A stretch of DNA of 64,000 bases from Fasciolopsis buskii (GCA_008360955.1 LUCM01006007.1:1-64000); one strand, 5' to 3'. Counted from the stretch's first letter, positions 33,690-46,441 are shown. Notes: generated from the letters alone by a model not told the origin. Translations and numbers: made by a program.

Positions 33690-34930
33690 CTACGGTTTGC
33701 ACTGGGATGGAGGGGGAGGCAAGGGTTGAAGGGTAAACACAAATTGTTTTTGAGCACACAGTAGAGGATTGTGAAGATGGATCGCGACAGCTTCCGCGGC
33801 GCTCAAGAGGCGACACTTTGTCAAACTAGACTGTTGATCCCTGACCTTATACAGGGTCCGGAAAGCTTGCGTCACATTTACGGTGTGGTAGGTGTGAAAC
33901 AACTGAACTCTTAAACGACTTAATTGTTCCAGTGCCCAACCATGCATGGTAGTACTCACGGATACGTTCAGACAGGCGCCTGGTCTTGGGGCCTACGCAC
34001 ATTGTCCCACAGGACCATATGACTGAATAAACACAAAACGAGGCCACAGAATCAGGAGCTTCGTCTTTCAACTGTAATGACACAACGGGGCGGGAAGTAA
34101 ACAGCATTTAGAGTTTGGCTGCGTAAAATGTCTTATTGATAGCGCCCGTGAGTCCTCTTGCAATCTCTACTAGCGTGTCACCTTCGAATGCCAGAAATAT
34201 GTGTACTGGCTTTCTGTCCACCGCCGCCCTTCTGTGAACTTCCTTTTCTGTCTCCAACATCCTATCAATTAATCTATTTCGGAAGCCATTTTCAATGAAT
34301 ACTCTCTTAACCGTCTGAAGTTTTGCTTCAATAGTATCTTCTACGCATATTCTTTCTGTTCTGGCTATATGAGATATCTAATTAGGTTCCTCTTCACATT
34401 AAGCTGTGAAAGTGGATACATTATCCATTACACGTGGATCTCTGTGTACTGATCATACAAATGAACCGCCTTCTCAACGACTGAATTATACTCCATCTCC
34501 GTTGTGGATTTCACACTTGCGTGAGCCGAAATAAACTTAGTCAGCAGTTGATTAGTTTTCTTCGATGGGTTGCGTACACGGATGTCATCCACATAACGTT
34601 TGTATAAGCAAAGGGTTTGTATTGACGATTCGAGGGCCTACTTTCCAGGTTTGCCAAGAAAATGTCGGCTAGTAGTGGACCGAGTGGGGACCCTGTTTTT
34701 GCGCCATCCTTCTGGCGGCAAATTTGATTGTTAAATTTAAAAGAACAGCAGTTGTTTCAGGTCTACTAGTGGCAGACTTGTCGCTAACCCACTGTACTCG
34801 ATGAAGACCACAGAGGTATTCGATTATCTCCCTGATCGGAACGTTGATAAAAAGAGCGGTGACACCACAAGAAGGCATTCTCCGTCTTTTCATATTCAAC
34901 TTTCAATGAGTCGATAGGCTCAAATATGTC
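33690..34930 (-). mobile_element. Second Penelope-like element (decayed)
   Basis: On the minus strand, from 34900: VTALFINVPIREIIEYLCGL (RT motif A, with the usual Asp of LDVTSLF changed to GVTALF), then GSPLGPLAADIF-like motif B near 34690, and LYKRYVDDIRV near 34590 (motif C, intact Asp pair). After a gap comes the GIY-YIG domain (34107-33760), with FCVYSVIWSCGTMCVGPKTR, where the AYIG half-motif is changed to MCVG, and RIREYYHAWLGTG. Frames are broken repeatedly, so it is inactive. No terminal repeats could be delimited. Confidence 0.8.
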
Positions 34931-35112
34931 TGTGAGGCCATCTTACCATCTTCTATCTAACAGATTCCAGCAACTCTTCCCCAAATATATTTGTACCTGA
35001 CTAATCAAACCATCCCTAAAAATTCTTTCTTGTATATTGTGACATTACAGCATGAGTAAGAATCACTGAAAATGAGCTTGTTCGTCGACTCTCGACAGAA
35101 CCGGGGTGGAAA

Positions 35113-35277
35113 CGGACGAGGTAAGGTGAGTTAAAGCCGTCCAGAACTCAAATGATGACAGACTAAGCGCATCTTACTTCGTCCATTCGCACCCCGATTC
35201 TGTCAACAATCTCCACTCCTGGGCCCGCGAATGGTCGTGGTGGGCACAGTTTACACTAGCTCATTTGCCTGACCAAG
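35113..35277 (+). repeat. Dispersed 165-bp repeat, copy A
   Basis: Aligns along its length with the reverse complement of 41828-41990. Shared landmarks include a GAGGTAAGGTGAG-like start, a CATCTTACTTCGTCC/CATCTTACCGCGTCC block, a CGAATGGTCGTGGT/TGAATGGCCATGAT block and the end TTGCCTGACCAAG. The family is unknown. It lies just upstream of the gypsy RT relic. Confidence 0.6.
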
Positions 35278-35574
35278 GGAAAATCGAGGTCATGGTTCTT
35301 GAGGCCCGACCGAATCTTGAATCACTCGGGTTTTGTGGATTCAACTGAGTCTCGTACAGTTTGCACATGACAGAACTCTGACTGAAGCGGGGATCGTTAA
35401 GCTTGTGTGCTGTAAGCAAACAAAGTCAAGGTTCATGAATATGTCATTTGGGATGAGAGATTAACGATTTTCGTTCTCCTTCAGTTTCAGACTGTTTCAC
35501 CAATCTTGGAGCACCCTGTAGAAACCTTTTTACGGGAGTTTACTGATTTTCCGCCTGGGGAGACTTTGATGTGG

Positions 35575-35945
35575 GTCTTACGGGCGCGTTGCAACACCGT
35601 ATTGACGCTATCATCACCGCACCGATTCATTCACCGGCGAGAACAGTGCTCATGGACTTCTAACGGGAATTCCGCGAGATGATTCGGAAAATGCTGGGGT
35701 TGGACATCATCCGTTCGAATGGGCATGTTAAGAGGCAGGGCGGTACGCTTCGTCTTTCTATTGGATATCGCCGTCTGAACAGTATCACAAAGGACTTGTT
35801 TCCCTTGTCAAGCATAGACTATACCTTAGACTCCTCCGGCGGTTTCCGTTATTTCATTACATTTAATGTGGGGTCCAGTTACTGGTAAGTCGAGCTGAAC
35901 CCTGATGATCGCTGGAAAACGGGTTTTACCGTTCCCTGAGGCTAA
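35575..35945 (+). pseudogene. Gypsy reverse transcriptase relic, N-terminal half
   Basis: Plus-strand frames read HRIDAIITAPIHS, then (after a stop) FREMIRKMLGLDIIRSNGHV, GGTLRLSIGYRRLNSITKDL, DYTLDSSGGFRYFITFNVGS with YWQVELNPDD following. These are the ordered RT blocks up to motif A of a Ty3/gypsy polymerase distinct from the 6-9 kb element; the catalytic Asp of motif A is replaced (FITFNVGS for FSTLDLAS). Motifs B and C are absent; similarity ends near 35945 after GFTVP. Confidence 0.8.
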
Positions 35946-37393
35946 TATTAGTTTCAGTCGACCGATCACGAGTTGCGCATCGTTCACGACCACCTTCTTC
36001 ACGGGCTTCCTCGCCCTACTTACTCGGAAATGGCTAATTTCAGCTAGTTCACCTGGTGTACTTGGGCCTTGTGGCCACATTTGAGGCTGGTAGGTGATTC
36101 GATCCTCCAGAATGGCCCGAATTACCTCCGCTGAATAGAGGTCTCTCAGTCTGTCGTGGACACTGTCCTATACTGCTTACACGAGAAACTAGGCCGCTCC
36201 GGGCAAAATAAGCTGTGGGATGCCGTCCGGGGTAACAATGTTCGAACATGGGCGAACGTGGGCACACAACACACCTGGGGTGCGCTCAAATGAGCGTTTA
36301 CACATTCCAAACAACCGCACTGTCCAATGTAAACCCCGAATAATCTCCAACGAGGGCTAACCCCTCTACGAAGCGAATAAATGGCTGACCTAAAAGGCGT
36401 TCGCATTGTATCACGAACTGAATCCGTAAAATATTCGGATCGCGACGACTGGAAAACTGCTCCCGGCCCGAACCCAAGCGGCTAAGTTGTTGCGCAAACC
36501 TTCACTACTTATGAGTAGCGAGGTCACGATTGAGAATATACCTCGTCAATTCGATGACCAGGTATGACGGTCAGCGGAAAACCATTCGTGATGGTCTACC
36601 TAGGTTACAGTGATGGTGCAATGAGACTGAAAAATTCCATGCAAAAATACCTGATCAAAAAATGAAAAAGAAAAAATCCAGAAATCCGCACAAAAAACTC
36701 ACTAGGAAGTCAGGTGTGTCCTGAAGTAACGGTAATCGTTGAAAATTACGCCAAGGTTAGGAGCACCAAAACATTATGCTGATTAGCTGGGGTTTAATGG
36801 CGAATTTTGCGTTCGTCTTGATAAGTTGTCGTAACCAGAATTATCAGAGAAGTATTCGCATTAATCATAATGAGCAATTATCTAAAATAATGCCCGTGAT
36901 TATGAATTGTATTCCACACATTTAGAGCAGGTGTCGGGAAGCACGGTAATTCCGTGACCGTGCCACCTGCCAAAATTTGCTTGAAAAAAGCATGGTCAGT
37001 GTTAACCCGTAACCGTAAAAAGTCATTCTGGTCATTCTTCGGGGTGTAGGTGACTGGTACATAGAACTGTTGCATTTCCAAACGATCAAAAATACCAGGA
37101 CCAAACGCCTGCTGGTAGATTTGGTGTTTTAAAGCTGAAACTAAGCACGAAAGAAGGGCAGTGGTAAAAGATTTTAAAGTGACTTCCGCCGAGGTTGATG
37201 GTTCAGTTAATCAATCTCGGTTGCGCTTTTTCTAGGAATCACTGGTTACTTGAATCCAGCAGAGATTTCAATTGAGAATTAAACTGTTTTCCAAAAGACC
37301 GTTATGATACCCACACCATTTTAGCAGTCGAATATTCGACCATACTTCCAATTCCGTTGAGGGTCAACAGACACCTCCCAAGGAAACGCAGCG
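35946..37393. other. No gene recognised
   Basis: Sequence after the gypsy relic and before the LINE arm. Open frames on the minus strand (36406-36049) are partly antisense to the RT relic continuation and lack family motifs. Confidence 0.45.
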
Positions 37394-38310
37394 GCAGACG
37401 TCGGTCCAAATACGTCAGCATGCAGCCAGCTAAGCTTATCATTGAGTAGCTCAGCCCAACGGTTCAGTCTTAATTGTTTACCATGGATGAGCTCTCCATT
37501 TCCATCGCACGCGATTCACTAACCGAAGTTTGCCGCCCACTGGTGTTGCGTAAAAGCGCAAACAGTCTTTGACTGTTATCCGAAGGGATTGATACTTCCA
37601 TCTCTTCGGCTACTTTAACCCACCAGTTTTAACGGTCATTCTCAAGGCTTACCTTCAATTGACACTGAAGCTATCGACTCATCTTATTCTCCTCCTTCCA
37701 GTTAGGGCACTCCCGTTTTTTGCTCCATCGGGCCCAGTGACCCTTGTGAGATCCAGTGTCTTTGATGAATGCTAGATCCAGGACCACAGGCGAAACCTAC
37801 TGCCAAATGCATCGCCTCCTTGATTTAATCCCAGCGCTCGTCTGTATTGCTGCTAGTCGAAGGTCTTAGTTACTCGGATAGTTTCTGTTCGTAGCTGTTA
37901 CGAACAGCCGAATCAGACAAACGTTCGACAGCGTTCTCACTTAAGACTACTCCTATATCGCGTTGACTCACAGCTGGAGCTGCTTCGTTTCATGAAGTGT
38001 GCAGGAAATATCTTGGCGAGAAACTAAGGTCAGTTAATTGAATTAATCTACTCGAATCCTGAATTCGTGTTTCACTAACGCAACAGACGTCAGTCAAAAG
38101 TGAGTCCACTGTCAGAGTTAGACAGGCCTGTTGGCCAGCCTGCGTGAGAGTGCGCACATTGAAGGAGCCGAGATTCAGAGGCTGACGAGGCTTGAGAAAA
38201 TGTGAGCTAGCATGTTGAAAACCACTTAGGATGCGCCTTGACAATGAACTGTTGCTAGTATCAGGCGTGTTATCAGTGGGAGGGGGCATCATGGATATGC
38301 AGGACGAGGA
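37394..38310 (-). mobile_element. RTE-like LINE fragment; right arm of the 917-bp inverted repeat
   Basis: Minus-strand copy of the endonuclease part of the RTE-like LINE, nearly identical to 22971-23887. It starts with the same 100-codon endonuclease N-terminus (38292-37990). Below 37394 it continues with its own sequence (VSVDPQ-like), not the left copy's deletion junction, so the similarity ends there while the LINE may run on a few dozen bases. Upstream flanks differ from the left copy. Confidence 0.85.
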
Positions 38311-39715
38311 AAGGTATTAAGTTGAAGACAGAAAAGATAGGTTGAATAAAATAGAGATGGTTAATGCACCATTACTCGACTGCATTTATCACAAGTCACC
38401 TTGGCGATTGACTTGGATAACGAACATACGATCTTGATGATTTCTCACTCGGAGAATTTTTTTAGTACCTGGCATACACCGAGCACATATTATGATGTAT
38501 ACCAGCTTAAAATATGAATGCGATTTAATCAAATGTTCCGATGGCACAGATCTTATGACTCTCAGTCCTTCACCTATCAATTTTTCCGTCAAGTGTAACC
38601 GCTTTTCCTGAGTAAGATTTACAACTGTGCTTAGTAAATAATCAGAAAAAGAGGCCGTGAATCGGCCGTACCGGGGAGCGAAAACAGAGTGACAGACAAT
38701 CGATTAATTCGATAAGTCAGCCGGACACGTTAGTTTTCAGAGCACAGAGATTGGCGGCGATATCTTCACAAAGACGAACACAGTCCGGCGATAAATCAAA
38801 CTACCCGGCTCGTTGTGGAGATAATTTTTCTGTTTAAGCTGTTCATATTTCACACTGGATTCGGTCTGAAACGATTTGTCCACGGCCGTCAAGTGGTTTG
38901 TGTTCCATGGTTTGGGCAATTCCTTGTAGGCTTCATCTGGTCGGATAATGGAGGGAACTTGAAATTGGCATTGAAAGACCGCATACGAACAAAAACAACC
39001 CTGTGGATTTTAGAATATTCTCAAAGATATAGAGTAGAGGCTGATAAGTCAAAGATACTGCTCGAATACATTGCAAGCTACGTATTTCCTTGACGTAATT
39101 CAACTCGCCCGAAAATGAACATTGGTTTACGACGAAATCTCATGCAACTGAGACCTTCTCGTGTCCGTTTCATATGACCCCTGAACAAGCTAACAATATG
39201 ACATTCGCGATCTAAAACAGTTGTAACGCGTCTTCCTAAAATGAAACCCGTAGTTCTCCAATACCACTTTATAAATCCTCGCTGGATAACAATGATCAAT
39301 CAAGTTAAAAATAAAGACACGATTGAGCTGAAATTAGCTTGAAGATGCTTCCCTCAACACATGCGACCAGGGGAATTGCTTTAGACAAAAGTGACGTTTG
39401 CATTCGACTTTGGTCATTAGCTCGATAGTCAATACAGAACAGAATGGCTGCTACAGGACCGTACTGACCACAGGTTTACGAACTCGAAACTAAAGCTCGA
39501 ATAGCTCTAGTTCATAGGTGTTTTCTACAAGCTTCCAGTGTAGACCCAAGGACAATCTCATTGTGAAGTAGTGTTTTAGTTGTCTTAGTGCATCAAGCAC
39601 ATTACACGATTAGGAAGGTAGTCAACTTCACTCTCTGTCTATCGTGCAGATTTCTTTTCAGGTAATACAGCCACAAAACTGGAAGGCTTTTTACTGCGGA
39701 AAAAGACAAACTCAC
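38311..39715. other. No gene recognised
   Basis: Intron 2 of the FSIP1-like gene; no recognisable element. An open plus-strand frame at 38815-39093 has no family motif. Confidence 0.45.
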
Positions 39716-39965
39716 CCTCTCGGTCCAGTGGTCCGTGAATCGAATCGGAATCCAGGGCTAAAGGTCGTTCAATGTTTAGGGTAATGTCTTGTCTTGGTCG
39801 AATCAATCCATTAGGGTAATTCTTGATGGCACTCGTTAGATCTATCATCGCCGGTGGTGGTGTCCGTGGGCCCGAATGCATTGCACGCATCAAGTCAGGA
39901 GTTTTGGTTACTTCCATTAATTGCATTTGGATTTGTTTCCTTAACAGACGACCTTGACGCTTTAC
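39716..39965 (-). CDS. FSIP1: FSIP1-like exon 2
   Basis: Starts at an AG acceptor at 39967-39966 and ends at an excellent donor (GAGG then GTGAGT, GT at 39715-39714). It is 250 nt: phase 0 in, phase 1 out. The first residues, VKRQGRLLRKQIQMQLMEV, continue REKQ of exon 1 and correspond to the human segment [20 protein letters not shown], an amphipathic coiled-coil. The remainder (TPPPAMIDLTSAIKNYPNGL, ending LDRE) is less conserved. Translation past the donor would read into intron sequence, so the donor, not the later stop, sets the end. Confidence 0.83.
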
Positions 39966-40451
39966 CTTTATTTCAAATAATTGAAAGCAAATAAAGTTAA
40001 GTAATGCATATTCATGAACCAAACACTTTGCGATAAGGATCACAGAGATTATTTTCAGTTGGTCTAGCTTTCACAAAGACGGATAAATAGGCACGAAAAT
40101 AATACAACCTTGGTTAAGCAAACAAGCTCTCAGAAGTCCGAGGCGTGAACTCCTTATTAGTACCTCTTTTTTTAAAATAAGACCCAAATAGGGTCTGATA
40201 AAAGTGGAAATGAAAATAAGGGACAAAAAAGACAGGAATATAAACAAATAGCACGCATGGTTAATTCAGATGGCAGTAAGGCTGTGGGGAGGCGATCTGA
40301 ACTACTGGTTTCACAATTTTTAAACTAGATTAACTCGGTGTAGACTTTCAAATGATCAACTTCATTCCAGTAGTTATCCCTCGATGAGCTCGATTCCATA
40401 GCAACTTTTGTTTGCGAGAATTGTGTCATTAGTCAATGATGTTCTAGCCAT

Positions 40452-40778
40452 TTAAGCCGAACGCTGAAAACCTGTGCGGTTTCTTTCGTTAATTTGCAAT
40501 GTGTAGAACTGGTCTGGTGGAGAGTGCAGTTTAAATGGGCCTAAAGAACCATTTCTCAGGACTTGACGAATACATTGTGGGACTCTTTTGCCATTTTGAC
40601 GTTCCAGCGGCACTACGTCATTACGCTGTTCACAGAGTAAGTATGTGGCGTGCGTCAGAATTTCATCCATAGTGGCAAAATTAAGTAAATAGCAGCTTAT
40701 CAGTATTTGGTCAATCCAGCCAGACCCCAGATTGCCATCCACAAGTGAAGTGAACGTTTTTCTTCTTGGGCAGTTCAA
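40452..40778 (-). pseudogene. Possible LINE endonuclease C-terminal relic
   Basis: A 108-codon minus-strand frame begins RRKTFTSLVDGNLGSGWIDQ, then ILIS. Many jockey/I-type LINE endonucleases have a pattern of a T-F-T/S start, a short loop and SWIDLTL-S. The rest (CIRQVLRNGSLGPFKLHSPP) is not recognised. It lies in FSIP1-like intron 1; no RT follows. Low-certainty call. Confidence 0.25.
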
Positions 40779-43700
40779 ACAATCATTCTGTTAGCCACTC
40801 ACTCACACGAAACCTGGAGCCGTTCTTCATGATTCCTGATTGTAAATACGATTTCTCAGTCTAAAGGAATGTCCCACTGACAAGAACGACATACACAACG
40901 AAGTGCAGTCTGCTCCAAGCGAAATCATTTGTGTTGCTCGCGCAATGGCGACACTTTCAGCGGCGTTTGCTTGAAAGGAATGTGCGCACTCAATACTCGT
41001 TAGCCCGCGAAATCCATTTTTTAGTCCTTACAACAGTAGCATACAAAATAGCCAGAGCCAAGCCACATGAATTACGTCGATCGCGTGGGGTTGCTACTGC
41101 CGGCTTTGAATGTTTTTGACAGTCGCAGCTGAGGACGTTCAATAGTTCCCCCATCCAATCAGCGACAAATTAGCATGACTAAACAATGGTATGATCGACT
41201 AGATATGCTGTTATTTTAGGGTACATTGGATGTTGTTGGTATAAGTGCTTCCTCATATTACACCTGAAGCCGATTTCGTCGAAAATAAGGCTAACTCCGG
41301 ACTAGACCACCTCAAAGTCAGTCGTGACTTGAAGGTCATCACGGTAATTGGGACATGGTTTGCGTAGGCAACTGCGAGGGCTCACTATCGCGTCAATACC
41401 GCGGTAAAGTGCAGCCGGTTGTCACAGTGGTGGGCATTCAGACAGGAAAGTTGTTGCACCGACTCCGCGCTCGGCACATTTAAGACAAAAACCAATGCTG
41501 TAACCTTGATACCGGACGCGTAGACAAGCCTCAATATATCTGAGTGAGCAGGATTGCCAATGTGCGCACTTTAGCAGTGGAGCCGTCGCGCAAATGGCAG
41601 TGACCCAAGATAGCCGAAACAGCCTGAAACTGGAGCAAAGCAAAAAAATCTTATTCACCCACCCCAGTCAACAGAGGCACAGACGCTGACTTTGTCTGCT
41701 TGTAGCACACGCGCTCGACAAACCGCAGTTCAGTTGTATCATGCACAAACTAAACGAGGCCCAACTGAACCAGAACACCAGTGATTTAAGATTTGGTCGG
41801 GTGTCAAACGCGTTGCCTCAGGTTTTACTTGGTCAGGCAAGTGAGGTAGGCTGAATTGGTCATCATGGCCATTCACGGGACCACGAATGGAGAGTCTCGG
41901 CTAGATCGGGATACAAACGGACGCGGTAAGATGAGTTGAGCCAGTCCAGAAATCAGGTAATGACGGGCACAGCTCATCTTGCCTCACCCGATCACAAGCC
42001 CCATCTACAAGGCAACAGGACAACTAGCTGAAGTGTCGTGTTAGTCACAGCTTCGTCGGTCACTTTTTGGAGGTGCGCGGCTTCAGACAGGCTTCCGAAT
42101 TTTAGTCTTAGGCATTAAGGAGTACGGATCTAATCGTGAAAGAGACATTTCGGCCCTGGTTTCTAATTGAAAGAGACATTTTGGATTCTGTTCAGCGATG
42201 AAGCGATTTTTTGTTCGCATGCCCCCAATGGATGACGTTGCTTTTATGCTAACCTCAGTGTCCGACGCCACACTGGTACGACCAGAAGCTGATGGTCTAA
42301 ATTCTGAGTACACGGATTGTTGCACCGTTTTTTTCGGATGCACGTAACAAGCGATTGATAGATGCACTTTGCGGAAGACTTTGCAGGACTACCTTATAAT
42401 TAACGTCTACGAGAAGCCGCTCTGTTGTTGGACTCCCGGGGCATGCGCGAAAGGGTCTATCTCCGACAGGATGGCGCTACACTACGTAATTCAGTAATAG
42501 TGCTTGATTACCTAAATAAGCTATTCCTCGGAAAGTTGATCGTTCGTAGAGGGGCACATGAATGGCACTTTCATTAGATGTCGCCTCATTGGATTTTTAT
42601 TTCAGAGGCATGTGCAGCACGAGATCTACTCCAAGCGGCCACGACCAATAAAACAACTTTTACGGAAGAACGTCCGAACAGATCACAAATTACCTTGATC
42701 AAAGTACAGGAGTCGTGTCTGACACGAATGCATCTGCGTAAACAGAATCCTGCAGAATATTTATAGGACCTTATGTAAATTTCTTCAGGTGGAAATCACT
42801 GTGTGAACATCAGTGGTTATTTTTGTTGTGAGGTCCAAAAGAAGTAAAGACGTCTGCTTCGATGTCTTCGCGTAAGTCGTCAGTTCATTCTAATCCCAGT
42901 CAAAGAGGTACAGTTGTGTTTATTAGTCAAATCAGAAAAGTTATCCACGGTGCGAGAAATACCAAACAACTACCGATTTCTTCCACAATGCTGTTTGTGA
43001 ATGTTATTAAAGGAAGAAAACAGTAGGGTAATCGGTGGTGATAGGTTAACATGTAGAGACATGCATATTAATTTTCACGGAAATTTAGTCGCTCATCTGA
43101 GTGTGTGAAATCATCCCTACCTAGGATAAATTCGGACAGCTTATTTTTGCTTCATAATTTTATCTAAATATCATTAGATTTCATAACCCAGTTAGATCGA
43201 ATACTACATCCAATCATATTTCGGTTTTCTGATTCGCTTTTGGATGCAATTGCCACAAAACTACTCACGAAATTTCTCTAAATTAAGTCGTATTCTCTTC
43301 TCACCACTATCTCTTATACCCTTGTTTCATATTGAGTGTGGCGTTTGATTAGTGTTTTAATTAAGACAATGTTCACACGGGCTTCAAGATGAAACCAAAT
43401 GCACCGATCGGCCGTGAGCCCGCCTGATTGATTACTTTCTGAAACATGATGAAATGGAGCTTTGTTGCTAGCCTGTGTCAGCCGGCTGAAATTCTCTGCC
43501 CCAGTGCTGATAATTTTCTGAGTGTAATGACTTGAAGACTGCTGCCTAATTGGGGTAATTCTCCGGACGATGCAACCAAGTTTCAAACGAACTGCGTATT
43601 AGGTTGACGTTCGAGCTAACCATCCGGTTCGGTTAACCGACAGTCGCACTGCAAAAGCGCACACGGCGACAAGCCCACTCACTGGGGCCTACTGAGGCTG

Positions 43701-46277
43701 GCCTAGTCACCGGCTCTCCGGGGCTCACATATTTTAACGCATCGACCACAAGGTGTGGAGAATCGGTACAAAAATCGCCCTGTCAGGATGGCCACTTCTG
43801 CGACAACCCATTAACATCTTTCTAGGTGTGAGTTACCGACACCGCAACAACAGCGCCAGTGTGATAGTGATAGAACTTTTCTGAAAGGCTTGTCCTCGTT
43901 ACATTACCAACGTGTAATCTATTTTTAAGGGCCAATATAACATTCCTCTGTATTTTCAGGCTTTATTGGACACAAATATGAAAAGCGATAATTGAGATCC
44001 ACTCACGGTAGCCCATCGTAATGTGGGGAGGGGATTGGCTCGGTCCAGAGCCAGTGACAGATGGACACCATAAAGTGGTGGTGAAAATAAACAATTCTTC
44101 AGTTCGTTCACCATGTAGGATTGATGTTTATGTCGGCATTAGAAACCACTGATATACTATACGTATATTTTGTCATTATTAGGGGAACTTTATGGGATAT
44201 GACGAATCAGTTGGAAATTTGGTAAAACTTCTTAATTATGAAAAAAACGATAAACTTATCGCCAATGGTCAACCCACAGTCGTTTATTTCGCATTCAGGT
44301 CTATCTTGATGCTTGGGAAATGCTCCTTGCTTAGGGTGCCTGAGCAACCTGATGAAGTAAATACACACGGCCTCCATGATGTTTGGTGTTGACGTTGTAT
44401 TGCAAATCGGTAAGTGGATAATGTGAACCATTTTTCATAATTCATAGTTAAAGAAACCCGGCGACTGGTTATCAATATCATTGATGTTCCAGCTTGGTGT
44501 AAACACCCTCTAATCTTCGTGATTTTTGCAGGCCTATCTAGTCCGCAACTACATCACGCGTTTACCGTTCCCAGTTGTTTGTGGTTTAAATGACGTGAAA
44601 ACGGTTTTTCAAAATTATCACCCCATTTGATATCTACGGAATTCCCAGGTTTTCGGAGTGATGGAGATAAGGAACGAACATGTACTGTACAGTTTATTAA
44701 GCTTAATATATCAAAATGATAGCTGTTTTCCAGTGAAAATCCGTTGTTAAAAAATCACCATCCGAAAAAAGATGTGTGGACAAACAGAAATCCGCACTGA
44801 GTTTACTATTTATAAGCGCAGATTCTCCTGTCGTTTTTCAGTCTCTGAACAACATTTTTAGTGGCCTCGGGCTGATTGTAGAAGCCCTTGGTCCAGGACA
44901 AAGCAAGCACAAGTTCGGGTAATGAGTGTCGCAAACGAGCATATCCCGTGCACATTATGTCCCTGTGACGTTTAGTTGAATTTCGCCCATAGTCAGCAAG
45001 GAAATACGGTTGTTTACACTCAGGTCATGGCTGTGAAAAACAGCCCGCGGATAGTAAACGGTGGACACAGGTCACTGAGCAATGGAAAATGCTGCAAAAA
45101 TAGAAAATTTACACGAATACGACGAAAGGGTCTCTGTTTAGTCTCTTTTCTAGTAAATTTGGAGAGAAATATCCGTACCTTGAGATATCTAAGAATGTGA
45201 TCCTTCCAACGACACCTAGGACGTGGTCATGAAATAAAGCATAATTGAGAAACGGACTTTTATGCTACTAGTTGCAACGAAATATCATGTCAATTTTTGC
45301 AACTATTTTCTACCTATTACTATCCAAAAAATGAAACACAGGTAATGTTATTGCCCTAATAGAACCAGCAACGTTTGCTCCGAAAATGCGTTCAATTTAA
45401 GCAAAATTGATGGTAGTTCACATCCACATCCACACCACAAAATTTTCGTAACTCACATCCCAGTGCCATGCACCAAATAAAAACGAGAAGTACATGAACA
45501 GAATAAGTAGCTGGAGAATTACATTTTCGTAATTCAGAATAATGCCCTAACTTTCGGAATGGTCGAAATTCGTGAACTTAGGATAGCATGGGCCTTTCGG
45601 AAAAATGTACCATTTATCCCCGCAGCCTTGATTCCGTAAAACATTCACGAGTTTAAGAATGATGCCTGGAGCTTCTGCAAAATTTTCGCCATTTGTGGCA
45701 AACGTTTTATCGTACCGTTTTATCGTCATATAAAATTAGATATTCAACTTTTCAGTTTTTCTCGCCATTTACATAATCCGCTTGCCTACGTACTTTGACG
45801 GTGGAAACTGCTTGCTAACTGTGGGGTTAGTTGAGTCTGCATCTCTATAGAGCTCTTAGTAAAGGTCCAAACACCTATTGTAACAGAATCAAAGTAGGTT
45901 TTTCTCAAGTATGCTCACTTTTACGATATCGGATTTGGTGCCAATAAAGAGACTTTGTTCTAGGCATTTGAAGAATACTAATATAATCAGTGTAAGGTAT
46001 TTTCTTCCGGAGACACGAGAAGAAGGGGATCCGTAAGGATACCTCGCTGATCTGTCCTAGAAGAAAGATTTGTGCCTTAATAACGAAGGGGACAGCAAAC
46101 CGACTTCAGTGAAATACGGAATGAACAGAACAAAAACGAATAACCTGAAAGAACATGAAGTTTCTGATAATTACAGTGAAAAACAAAGAATTTATTTGAC
46201 ATTTTATTGCTAGTCGCGGTTCCTTCGAACACATTCCAATTTCTATTGTTAAAGTAACGTGAAAGACCAAAACTAAC
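40779..46277. other. FSIP1-like intron 1, largely unassigned
   Basis: Apart from the dispersed repeat at 41828-41990, I recognise nothing firm. A 94-codon minus-strand frame at 42083-42367 is Ser/Thr-rich and protein-like, with a duplicated AAATGTCTCTTTC segment, but no family or splice context supports it; exons 1 and 2 join without it. Confidence 0.45.
41828..41990 (-). repeat. Dispersed 165-bp repeat, copy B
   Basis: Reverse-complement relative of 35113-35277; see that entry for shared blocks. This copy also contains AAGATGAG and CTCATCTT about 40 bases apart, so part of it can fold back on itself. Confidence 0.6.
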
Positions 46278-46441
46278 CTGTTTTTCTCTTTCCACTTTCG
46301 CCTTTAAAATTCGATCTAACTCCTCGATCCGCGACAAACCTTCTTGTACACGGAGGTCGACTGAATTATCTTCCTCCATTCTGTGGTCTCAGATAGAATT
46401 AGTTAACTGACTTGTCTGCGGACGGAGTTTCGGACCTGGCT
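46278..46441 (-). CDS. FSIP1: FSIP1-like exon 1 (start of coding)
   Basis: A strong acceptor (CCATTATTTTTTCAG, AG just above 46441) precedes a short leader with an in-frame TGA. ATG at 46379-46377 then opens 34 codons, MEEDNSVDLR to VEREKQ, ending at the donor CAG then GTTAGT (GT at 46277-46276), phase 0. The stretch LSRIEELDRILKAKVEREKQ matches human FSIP1's conserved MKKLDKILAKKQRREKE coiled-coil. The human protein has a longer N-terminal tail that is missing here. The acceptor could take an upstream untranslated exon or a spliced leader by trans-splicing, which flatworms use; the sequence does not decide. Confidence 0.82.

Noticed and set aside
38389..38592. Minus-strand frame considered as an FSIP1-like exon
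   Set aside because: No splice-site pair in the right phase and no similarity to the family.
42083..42367. Ser/Thr-rich frame as an extra FSIP1-like exon
   Set aside because: Exons 1 and 2 join in phase and rebuild a conserved block without it; no supporting splice sites.
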